Part shown: one piece after another, positions 1 through 5,673 of the stretch
Layout: each line of letters starts with the position of its first letter
Numbering within the stretch: the stretch's first letter is position 1
Notes under the pieces: model-generated
Databases searched by the model: none
The model's input: only the letters and a program-made list of their open reading frames with translations
What the model was told of the DNA's origin: nothing
Program-made: the position numbers and the translations under genes
Origin: an uncultured Lachnospiraceae bacterium
GTDB taxonomy: Bacteria; Bacillota; Clostridia; Lachnospirales; Anaerotignaceae
DNA length: 7,043 bases
Direction: 5' to 3'
Assembly (NCBI GenBank): GCA_944384285.1
Contig: CALWSX010000075.1
Location: 1-7,043 of the forward strand

Positions 1-1
1 C

Positions 2-283
2 ATTATGGTAAATTATTTCCTTTGTGAAAACTATCCATTCTGTGAATTTGGTGATGTATGGGATAATTATTGTAAATTTGCTCTTGTATACAACGTTTAT
101 AAAACAGCTATAATGGCATATCTTGATACAAAAACAACAGATGAAGAAATTATAAAACTTATTGTTGATATTTCAAGATACCTTTCAAGAGGCGATTTTG
201 CATTACAGATTCTTCTTGAAAAATTAAGAAATGACTTTAAAGATACAGACGAAATGGAAATTTTATCTAAAGTTATATTATAA
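2..283 (+). CDS. fliB: Probable flagellin lysine-N-methylase (FliB-like), C-terminal fragment
   Basis: Only the C-terminal 93 or so residues are present; the frame is open to the left edge, so the ATG at 5 is very probably internal. The segment reads as alpha-helical. An aromatic-rich stretch (MVNYFL at 5-22) is followed by a hydrophobic helix (KFALVYNVYKTAIMAYL), an acidic linker, a helix ending in an SR pair (ISRYLSRGDF) and a final charged helix. This order resembles, from memory, the C-terminus of the FliB family in Clostridia, which ends in an SRxxxH helix; the His of that pattern is Asp here. FliB enzymes methylate lysines of flagellin using S-adenosylmethionine through a radical-type iron-sulfur centre; the Cys-rich part would lie outside the window. 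A strong terminator follows directly. The family call is tentative because no catalytic motif is visible. Confidence 0.5.
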   Translation: MMVNYFLCENYPFCEFGDVWDNYCKFALVYNVYKTAIMAYLDTKTTDEEIIKLIVDISRYLSRGDFALQILLEKLRNDFKDTDEMEILSKVIL

Positions 284-290
284 TATATTT

Positions 291-320
291 TAAGCCCGAC
301 AAAATGTCGGGCTTATTTTT
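291..320 (+). terminator. Rho-independent terminator of the FliB-like gene
   Basis: A perfect 10-bp stem (TAAGCCCGAC at 291-300, GTCGGGCTTA at 306-315) with a 5-nt AAAAT loop is followed by a T run at 316-320. It begins 7 nt after the stop codon of the rightward gene. Read from the other strand, the hairpin is followed by AAATATATTA rather than a U-tract. It is therefore built for the rightward gene and would be weak for the converging leftward operon. Confidence 0.9.
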
Positions 321-335
321 TATAAATTTTAAGTA

Positions 336-1310
336 TTATTCAAAAACAGGGTAGATTGTTTCAGAACCACTTGATTTTGAAATATTATCATCTATTGAAA
401 AGAAACTTGCAACCGGATTAATTGTTGTTAAAAATTTAATTCCGTCTTTTGTTTCAAAAGTAAAGTAAATGTCATACGCTTTTTCATTATTTTTATAGCA
501 ATATTCTGTTAAATCCGCATTAAATCCTGCATAAAAACCGGATTTTATTTCTTTTGCTGGTACACGAATAATTTTTTCGTATTCTTCAGAGAGAAAATCA
601 GAATTTGTGGTATTTATAGGTGTTGCCGGAGCTTCAGCAGAGGTAGAACCTTCTGAAACATTGTATTCTTGTAATACTGTAGGATTTTCGCATAATAGAA
701 ATTCTGCACTTTTTATATCATCATTTGTATAAGTTAAGCCGTCTGTATTTTCTGAAATCCAAAGGTTTAATACATTTTTGTTATTTTTTGAAGAATTGTC
801 GTCCCATTTTGTTTCAACACTAACGTTAATAAAGTCGGTTGTATAAATATCGTTCAAGAACTCTTCTTTTAAAGAATCGCTTGATTTTATTACAAATGAT
901 GGAGTTAAACTATCACAAAAGTCTATCTCAATTTTAGCACTGTTATTTTCGTCAAGCTCTTTTTCATAGAAATGATTGTTTGCCTTAACTTTTGCTATGA
1001 CTTTTTCAGAAGATTTTATTTCTTTAGGTATTGCTTCCATAGTTACAAAAAGCTTGTTATCTTGAAGAGTGATATCAGCAGAAGCTTTTGAAAAAAGGCA
1101 GTGTTCTTTGCGTAAAATTTCATCGATAGAACTTATATTCTGATTAAATCTGTTTTCAAGTGAAGATATTCTGTTATTGGTATTTGAATTTAAATCATAT
1201 ATTTGATTTTCCAGAGAATTTATTTTCCCATTAAGAGATACAATATTGAAAATGTTAATTACTATAATAAGAGCTAATATAACTATAACTATATTTTTCT
1301 TTTTATCCAT
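336..1310 (-). CDS. Membrane-anchored protein of unknown function with coiled coil
   Basis: No known enzyme family is recognised. The 324-residue protein starts MDKKK, followed by one hydrophobic helix at about residues 6-26. This fits a signal anchor, with the rest outside the membrane. Residues 28-70 form a probable coiled coil with hydrophobics at I30, L33, I37, L40 and again I48, L51, F55, I59, I62, L66, broken by an NSNTNN stretch. Residues 76-205 alternate hydrophobic and polar residues as beta strands do, with an IPKE motif at 94-97. A Ser/Thr/Ala/Pro-rich linker (about 216-236) leads to a second beta-rich part (245-324). It resembles, from memory, uncharacterised clostridial proteins with the same anchor, coiled-coil and beta layout. 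The start is supported by AAGGAG 7 nt upstream. It lies 37 nt downstream of deoB with no terminator between, so it is probably cotranscribed with the deo genes. No catalytic residues, lipobox or sortase motif are visible. Confidence 0.8.
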   Translation of the reverse strand: MDKKKNIVIVILALIIVINIFNIVSLNGKINSLENQIYDLNSNTNNRISSLENRFNQNISSIDEILRKEHCLFSKASADITLQDNKLFVTMEAIPKEIKSSEKVIAKVKANNHFYEKELDENNSAKIEIDFCDSLTPSFVIKSSDSLKEEFLNDIYTTDFINVSVETKWDDNSSKNNKNVLNLWISENTDGLTYTNDDIKSAEFLLCENPTVLQEYNVSEGSTSAEAPATPINTTNSDFLSEEYEKIIRVPAKEIKSGFYAGFNADLTEYCYKNNEKAYDIYFTFETKDGIKFLTTINPVASFFSIDDNISKSSGSETIYPVFE

Positions 1311-1324
1311 AGCATTTCTCCTTT

Positions 1325-1368
1325 TTTATGTATCTTTTTTTATTTCTTTATGTATCTTTTTTTATTTC
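1325..1368. repeat. Perfect 22-bp tandem duplication across the deoB stop codon
   Basis: Two identical 22-bp units lie head to tail (1325-1346 and 1347-1368), and the identity runs one base further. Each unit contains a run of seven T on the plus strand (seven A in the deoB sense). Read in the deoB direction, the first unit encodes the C-terminal residues and stop codon (reading KKDT then TAA). The second unit is noncoding and sits just before the ribosome binding site of the downstream gene. The reading frame of deoB is unaffected because the stop is in the first copy. Confidence 0.95.
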
Positions 1369-2532
1369 TCCTAAAAAAGACTTTCCGAAAAATTTATGAT
1401 CAAGCATAAGATATTCAGAAACAGTGCAGGCAATATCGGAAAAAGTATCTCTAATTCCAAGATTTACACCTTTTTTGAAGTTTTTTCCGTATACAAGTAA
1501 AGGTACATATTCTCTTGAGTGGTCTGTACTTACTGTGGTTGGGTCACAGCCATGGTCAGCTGTTATAATTAATAAATCATCTTCTTTAAGTGAATTTAAA
1601 ATATCAGGAAGTTTTTTATCAAACTCCATAAGAGCGTTGGCGTATCCAAGAGGGTCATTTCTGTGACCATAAAGCATATCATAATCAACAAGGTTTGTAA
1701 AAATTAACCCATTATCAGTTTTATTTATAAAATCGATTGTTTTTTCTATTCCGTCATGATTGTTTGTTGTGTGGTTAACAAGTGTCATTCCTCTATGTGC
1801 GAAAATATCTTCTGTTTTACCAACTGCCGCAACGGTTTTCCCACTTTCTTTTATAACGTCTAAGAGAGTTTTTTCTTTTGGAATAAGGGCATAATCTCGT
1901 CTGTTTTTAGTTCTTGTAAAGTTATTAGGTGTACCTATAAAAGGTCTTGCTATTACTCTTCCAACACCTAAGTCCCCAACAAGCATTTCTCTTGCAATTT
2001 CACATATTTCATAAAGTTTCTCCAAAGGTATAATTTCTTCATGAGCCGCAATTTGAAAAACGCTGTCAGCAGATGTATAAACTATAGGGAAACCTGTTTT
2101 TATATGTTCTTCTCCCAAATCATTTATAATTTTTGTGCCGCTTTCCGCATAATTTCCTATTACTTTTCGACCAATGGCTTTTTCAAAATCTTTTATAAAA
2201 CTTTCTGGAAAACCGGTTTTTGTGAAAACGGGATATGGTTTTTCCGTTATTATTCCCGCAATTTCAAGATGACCAGTTGTTGTATCTTTTCCCATAGATT
2301 TTTCTGCCATTTTGCCAAAACACCCTATAGGATTATCGCATTTTCCAAGTAATTGGATTTCATCTCCGTCAATATTGCAAAGACCTAAAGAACACATATT
2401 TTTTAATTCCATATCAGGTATTGCTTTTTTGATATTAACAAGGGTATTGCTTCCTTCATCTCCGAATTTGTATGCGTCCGGAAGTTCACCGATTCCAACA
2501 CTGTCAAGAACGATTATTATTGCTCTTTTCAT
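1348..2532 (-). CDS. deoB: Phosphopentomutase
   Basis: A cytoplasmic enzyme that interconverts (deoxy)ribose-1-phosphate and (deoxy)ribose-5-phosphate, an alkaline-phosphatase-superfamily metalloenzyme using two Mn/Mg ions. The 394 residues match the usual family length. D10 in IIIVLDSVGIGELPDA is a metal ligand. T85 in GKDTTTGH corresponds to the threonine phosphorylated in the Bacillus cereus enzyme. SADS holds D156. LVDYDMLYGHRND gives D285 and H290, TADHGCDP gives D326 and H327, and the STDHSREYVP motif gives H338. All expected metal and active-site positions are present. The insertion (cap) domain spans roughly residues 100-220. The ATG at 2532 is chosen because GAGGTG lies 6 nt upstream; a TTG seven codons earlier would put that site inside the gene. 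It follows the phosphorylase gene by 24 nt, so the product of the one feeds the other. The stop codon lies inside a 22-bp tandem duplication. Confidence 0.97.
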   Translation of the reverse strand: MKRAIIIVLDSVGIGELPDAYKFGDEGSNTLVNIKKAIPDMELKNMCSLGLCNIDGDEIQLLGKCDNPIGCFGKMAEKSMGKDTTTGHLEIAGIITEKPYPVFTKTGFPESFIKDFEKAIGRKVIGNYAESGTKIINDLGEEHIKTGFPIVYTSADSVFQIAAHEEIIPLEKLYEICEIAREMLVGDLGVGRVIARPFIGTPNNFTRTKNRRDYALIPKEKTLLDVIKESGKTVAAVGKTEDIFAHRGMTLVNHTTNNHDGIEKTIDFINKTDNGLIFTNLVDYDMLYGHRNDPLGYANALMEFDKKLPDILNSLKEDDLLIITADHGCDPTTVSTDHSREYVPLLVYGKNFKKGVNLGIRDTFSDIACTVSEYLMLDHKFFGKSFLGEIKKDT

Positions 2533-2538
2533 ATATAT

Positions 2539-2544
2539 CACCTC
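2539..2544 (-). promoter_or_regulatory. Ribosome binding site that fixes the deoB start
   Basis: GAGGTG on the minus strand, 6 nt before the ATG at 2532. This rules in the ATG over the in-frame TTG at 2553, which would have no suitable site in front and would add seven residues before the conserved MKRAIIIVLDS start. Confidence 0.85.
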
Positions 2545-2556
2545 GGATATCAATAT

Positions 2557-3858
2557 TTAAAATCTGTCAATAATAAGTGTAGGTTTTTCAGGGGCAGTTT
2601 CTGTTATGTGGAGAGCATTTTCTATAATTTCTTTTGCTTGTTCACATTTTTCTAAAGAAGATGAGAAAATTTCTCCTATTTTTTCGCCGTTTTCTATGTA
2701 ATCACCAATTCTTTTTGAAAGTGTAATTCCTGCACCTAAGTCAATTTCATCTGTTTTTTTAAGTCGTCCGGCACCTGTTAAAACAGAAGCTTTTCCAATC
2801 ATATCTGTGTCAACAGAATTGAGATAACCGGATTCTTTTGCAAATATTTCAAGATTATTTGAAGCTTTAGGAAGAAGAGAATAATCATCGATAATATCAG
2901 GGTTTCCGCCTTGGTAAGCTATAAGTTCTCTTAATTTGTTAAGACCGTGTCCAGCAACAAGTTGTTTCATAAGATAGTCATATCCTATATCAACATTTTT
3001 AGCTACTTTTGAAAGTACAAGCATGTGAGCACCTAAAGTCATGGAAAGCTCGAATAAATCTCCTTTTAAATTGCCTTTCAAGATTTCTATAGCTTCAATA
3101 ACTTCAAGAGCATTACCGATGTTATGACCTAAAGGCTGTTCCATAGAACTTATTACAGCAACAGTTCTGACATCGGCAAATCGTCCTATGTTAACCATAA
3201 GTTTTGCAAGTTCTTTTGCGTCTTCGTATGTTTTCATAAAAGCACCTTTTCCGCATTTTACATCAAGTACAACTCCTGTTGTACCGCTTGCAATTTTTTT
3301 GGACATAATACTTGAGGCTATTAAAGGTTTGCTTTCAACGGTTCCTGTAACATCTCTTAATGAGTAAAGAATTTTATCTGCATATGCAGTTTCTTCTGTT
3401 TGGGTCATTAAAGCTATATTAATATCTTTAACCTGTTTTTTTGCTTCTTCAATGGTTAAGTTTGTATTAAAACCGGGAATGGCTGAAAGTTTGTCTGCTG
3501 TTCCACCGGAAAAACCTAATCCTCTTCCACTCATTTTAAGTACAGGAACACCTAAAGAGGCAACCAAAGGAGCAGTTATTAAAGTAGTTGTATCTGCAAC
3601 ACCGCCTGTACTGTGTTTGTCAACTACAAGATCATTTATATCACTTAAATCATATCTTTTTCCGGAGTTTGCAATGGCATGAGTTAAATCAGAGGTCTCT
3701 CTTTGATTTAATCCATTTATACACATAGCCATAAGCATAGCAGAAGTCTGATAATCTTCTATTGATTTATCTACAACTGAATTAATAAAAAAGTTGATTT
3801 CCTGTTCTGATAATTCTTTTTTGTCTCGTTTCTTAATTATTAAATCTATAATGTTCAT
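2557..3858 (-). CDS. pdp: Pyrimidine-nucleoside phosphorylase
   Basis: Cleaves uridine, thymidine and deoxyuridine with phosphate to the free base and (deoxy)ribose-1-phosphate (a deoA-type gene). At 433 residues it has the length of the Bacillus enzyme. An N-terminal helical domain (about 1-70) is followed by the phosphate-binding DKHSTGG (K81, H82, S83), then T92, S110 and T120. The base-binding set is R168 in YSLRDVTGTVES, S183 and K187 in SSIMSKK. K108 sits where pyrimidine-nucleoside phosphorylases have Lys and E. coli thymidine phosphorylase has Met, which favours the broad-specificity type. The C-terminal domain (about 345-433) carries the usual GAGR and LGAGI segments. The family signature is altered: GFSGGTADKLS where GHTGGTxDKLE is usual, and A88 where Gly is common. 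The start has AAGGAGGG 8 nt upstream. This is the first gene of the leftward operon, with deoB 24 nt behind it. Confidence 0.95.
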   Translation of the reverse strand: MNIIDLIIKKRDKKELSEQEINFFINSVVDKSIEDYQTSAMLMAMCINGLNQRETSDLTHAIANSGKRYDLSDINDLVVDKHSTGGVADTTTLITAPLVASLGVPVLKMSGRGLGFSGGTADKLSAIPGFNTNLTIEEAKKQVKDINIALMTQTEETAYADKILYSLRDVTGTVESKPLIASSIMSKKIASGTTGVVLDVKCGKGAFMKTYEDAKELAKLMVNIGRFADVRTVAVISSMEQPLGHNIGNALEVIEAIEILKGNLKGDLFELSMTLGAHMLVLSKVAKNVDIGYDYLMKQLVAGHGLNKLRELIAYQGGNPDIIDDYSLLPKASNNLEIFAKESGYLNSVDTDMIGKASVLTGAGRLKKTDEIDLGAGITLSKRIGDYIENGEKIGEIFSSSLEKCEQAKEIIENALHITETAPEKPTLIIDRF

Positions 3859-3882
3859 AGCAAGTCCCCTCCTTTATTTTCT

Positions 3883-3911
3883 ACTATAATTATAATACTT
3901 TTTAAAGTAAA
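3883..3911 (-). promoter_or_regulatory. Candidate SigA-type promoter for the deo operon
   Basis: Read on the minus strand, TTTACT (3906-3911) and TATAGT (3883-3888) are separated by 17 nt. A perfect TATAAT (3889-3894) lies directly upstream of that -10 but has only poor -35 matches at 16-18 nt. Either would place the transcript start a short distance before the ribosome binding site at 3867-3874, giving a very short leader. The region is so AT-rich that chance matches are likely. Confidence 0.45.
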
Positions 3912-3928
3912 AAAATATAGCAAAGAGT

Positions 3929-3947
3929 AAATATTTGAATAATATTT
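3929..3947. repeat. AT-only inverted repeat overlapping the gatCAB -35
   Basis: AAATATT (3929-3935) and AATATTT (3941-3947) are perfect inverted copies around a 5-nt centre, TGAAT. The centre and the last base of the left arm form the -35 hexamer of the gatCAB promoter. An operator is possible, but both arms are pure A/T in an AT-rich spacer, so chance is a serious alternative. Confidence 0.3.
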
Positions 3948-3963
3948 TGTAATATGGTATCAT
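3935..3963 (+). promoter_or_regulatory. SigA-type promoter of gatCAB with extended -10
   Basis: TTGAAT (3935-3940) and TATCAT (3958-3963) are separated by exactly 17 nt. A TGG just before the -10 (3955-3957) gives the extended -10 TGn element. The predicted transcript start is near 3970, leaving a leader of about 30 nt before the gatC ATG. No T-box or riboswitch fits in so short a leader. Confidence 0.7.
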
Positions 3964-3986
3964 TTTTGTAAAACTTCGTTTGCGTA

Positions 3987-3994
3987 AAGGAGGT
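3987..3994 (+). promoter_or_regulatory. Ribosome binding site that fixes the gatC start
   Basis: AAGGAGGT, a full-consensus site, ends 6 nt before the ATG at 4001. An in-frame TTG at 3980 would lie upstream of the site and encode it, so it is not the start. Confidence 0.92.
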
Positions 3995-4000
3995 ACGTTT

Positions 4001-4273
4001 ATGAAGATAGACAGCGAAAAATTAAAATATCTTTCTGATTTATCAAAACTTGATGTTATAAATGATAAAAAGATGATAGAAGAACTTGAAACATTTATTT
4101 CATATATGGAAATTTTAAATAATGTAGATACAGAAGAAGTTGATATACTTCTTCATACATCAGAGTATGGAAATGTGCTTAGAGAAGATACAGAAAGTGA
4201 AAAAGATAGTGATGTTTTAGGAAATTCAAATTTAAAAGACGGAGAATTTATTATAGTTCCGAAAACGGTTTGA
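4001..4273 (+). CDS. gatC: Asp/Glu-tRNA amidotransferase subunit C
   Basis: The small subunit of GatCAB, which wraps around the GatA-GatB interface and stabilises the complex; it has no active site of its own. The product is 90 residues, near the usual 90-100. The N-terminal part is two helices (about 5-18 and 22-44), matching the family pattern of a helix, a short acidic stretch, a second helix and then NNVDTEEVD (43-51). NVLRED follows at 65-70, and the protein ends in the usual FIIVPK segment near the C-terminus. First gene of the rightward operon, with its own promoter and a full-consensus ribosome binding site. gatA follows after 11 nt. The central part after NVLRED is rich in Asp, Glu and Ser, which is common in this variable linker. 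Confidence 0.95.
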   Translation: MKIDSEKLKYLSDLSKLDVINDKKMIEELETFISYMEILNNVDTEEVDILLHTSEYGNVLREDTESEKDSDVLGNSNLKDGEFIIVPKTV

Positions 4274-4276
4274 GGG
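4272..4276 (+). promoter_or_regulatory. Weak ribosome binding site of gatA, overlapping the gatC stop
   Basis: GAGGG lies 8 nt before the ATG at 4285 and shares bases with the gatC stop codon TGA (4271-4273). It is much weaker than the gatC site, so gatA translation probably depends on ribosomes finishing gatC. Confidence 0.55.
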
Positions 4277-4284
4277 TTAAAAAT

Positions 4285-5673
4285 ATGGGTAAAACATACG
4301 ATAAAATTTTAGAAATATATAAAAGAATAGAAAAAGATGACCATAACTGTTTTGTTACACTTTGTAAAGATGAGGCTTTAAAACAGGCGGAAAAAATAGA
4401 TAATGATATAAGAGATGGAAAAGAGGTGTCATCTGTTTTTGGGCTCCCTTTTTCCGTAAAAGATAATATTTGTACAAAGGGCATAAAAACAACTTGCTGT
4501 TCAAAAATGCTTAAAGATTTTGTACCATCATATAATGCGACAGCTGTGGACAGGCTTTTAAAAAACGGAGCAATTTTAATCGGAAAAACAAATATGGACG
4601 AATTTGGTATGGGAAGCAGTACAGAAAATTCATATTTTGGGGTAACTAAAAATCCATACGATAAAAGTAAAGTTGCAGGAGGCAGCAGTGGGGGAAGTGC
4701 AGCAGAAATTGCCTTAGGATTTACTTCTTTTTCATTGGGCTCTGATACAGGAGGATCTGTAAGACAGCCGGCAAGTTTATGCGGTGTAACGGGTTTTAAA
4801 CCTACTTACGGAAATATTTCTAGATATGGTCTTATATCATATTCTTCATCTTTTGACCAAATTGGTATAATTACAAAAAAAGTTAAGGACTTATATGATA
4901 TATATAATATTATAGGAGGATATGATAATAAGGACTCAACATCTTCAAAAAATTTCAAAAAAGTAAAAACAAATGATATTAAAATTTTAAAAATAGGACT
5001 TCCTATAAATCTTTTTGAGGATAAAAACCTTGATGATGAAGTGAAAAACAAGGTTTTAGATGTTGCAAAGACTTACAAAGATTTAGGCTTTTTTGTTGAA
5101 GAATTTTATATGGAAAATACAGAATATATAATTCCTGTTTATTACATTATAGCTTCAGCAGAAGCAAGTTCTAATTTAGCAAGGTTTGATGGTGTAAGAT
5201 ATGGATATTGTGTAAAAGATGCGGTTTCTCTTGATGACTTATATAAAAGAAATAGGAGTGAAGGATTTGGTTATGAAGTTAAAAAAAGAATTATGCTTGG
5301 AACATTTGTTTTAAGTGATGAGCATTATGAAAGTTATTATAAAAAAGCATTAAGACTTAAAAATATTATTAAAAAATCATTTAATAATACTTTTTTAAAA
5401 TATGATTTAATACTTTCACCTGTTTTTCCAACAACCGCATTAAACATAGGAGAGTCAAAAAATAATCCGTTGAAAACTTATTTAAGCGATATTTATACGG
5501 TTACAAGCAATTTATTGGGTCTTCCGTCAATTTCTTTAAACTGTGGTTTTGACAGTAAAGGAATGCCTATAGGTTTTGAACTTATTGGAAAGGCTTTTGA
5601 TGAAAATACTGTTTTAGATGCTGCGAGAATATATCAGGAATATTTTGAAAAAGGTGATAAAAATGGAATTTGA
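4285..5673 (+). CDS. gatA: Asp/Glu-tRNA amidotransferase subunit A (glutaminase)
   Basis: An amidase-signature enzyme that hydrolyses glutamine and passes the ammonia to GatB. The Ser-cisSer-Lys triad is complete: K59 in FSVKDNIC, S134 in AGGSSGGSAA and S158 in SDTGGSVRQPA. R335 (VKKRIMLGT) and D402 (LSDIYT) match, from memory, the glutamine-binding R358 and D425 of Staphylococcus aureus GatA. SNLARFDGVRYGY lies at 296-308. The 462 residues are shorter than the usual 480-490. The triad residues are numbered exactly 20 lower than in S. aureus, so the shortening is at the N-terminus: the protein begins directly at the helix that precedes the EALKQAEKID segment, without the common leading helix. 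No better upstream start exists: the frame has only a TTG at 4270, and a stop at 4219. gatA starts 11 nt after gatC and overlaps gatB by 11 nt. Confidence 0.96.
   Translation: MGKTYDKILEIYKRIEKDDHNCFVTLCKDEALKQAEKIDNDIRDGKEVSSVFGLPFSVKDNICTKGIKTTCCSKMLKDFVPSYNATAVDRLLKNGAILIGKTNMDEFGMGSSTENSYFGVTKNPYDKSKVAGGSSGGSAAEIALGFTSFSLGSDTGGSVRQPASLCGVTGFKPTYGNISRYGLISYSSSFDQIGIITKKVKDLYDIYNIIGGYDNKDSTSSKNFKKVKTNDIKILKIGLPINLFEDKNLDDEVKNKVLDVAKTYKDLGFFVEEFYMENTEYIIPVYYIIASAEASSNLARFDGVRYGYCVKDAVSLDDLYKRNRSEGFGYEVKKRIMLGTFVLSDEHYESYYKKALRLKNIIKKSFNNTFLKYDLILSPVFPTTALNIGESKNNPLKTYLSDIYTVTSNLLGLPSISLNCGFDSKGMPIGFELIGKAFDENTVLDAARIYQEYFEKGDKNGI

Noticed and set aside
2041..2352. Rightward open frame of 103 codons antisense to deoB
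   Set aside because: It lies wholly within deoB, which has complete active-site motifs on the other strand. The product is Phe/Cys/Tyr-rich without family resemblance and has no ribosome binding site. The same applies to the rightward frames at 1424-1666, 2312-2560 and 3452-3682.
2533..2553. TTG at 2553 as the deoB start
   Set aside because: It would place the GAGGTG ribosome binding site inside the gene; the ATG at 2532 matches the conserved family N-terminus.
3964..3985. Possible cre (CcpA) site or hairpin AAAC-TTC-GTTT before gatC
   Set aside because: The cre consensus core is not matched, and a 4-bp stem with a 3-nt loop is too weak to mean anything in AT-rich DNA.
3859..4000. T-box or other riboswitch ahead of gatCAB or deo
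   Set aside because: The predicted leaders are about 30 nt or less, and no terminator-antiterminator pair or T-box sequence is present.
4270..4284. TTG at 4270 as the gatA start
   Set aside because: It overlaps the gatC stop and lacks a ribosome binding site in front; the ATG at 4285 has GAGGG 8 nt upstream. A TTG start would add only five residues and would not restore the missing N-terminal helix.
4806..5051. Leftward open frame antisense to gatA
   Set aside because: Shadow of a well-supported gene; Ser/Phe/Ile-rich translation typical of antisense AT-rich DNA. The leftward frames at 4251-4484, 5614-5820 and 6463-6693 are rejected for the same reason.
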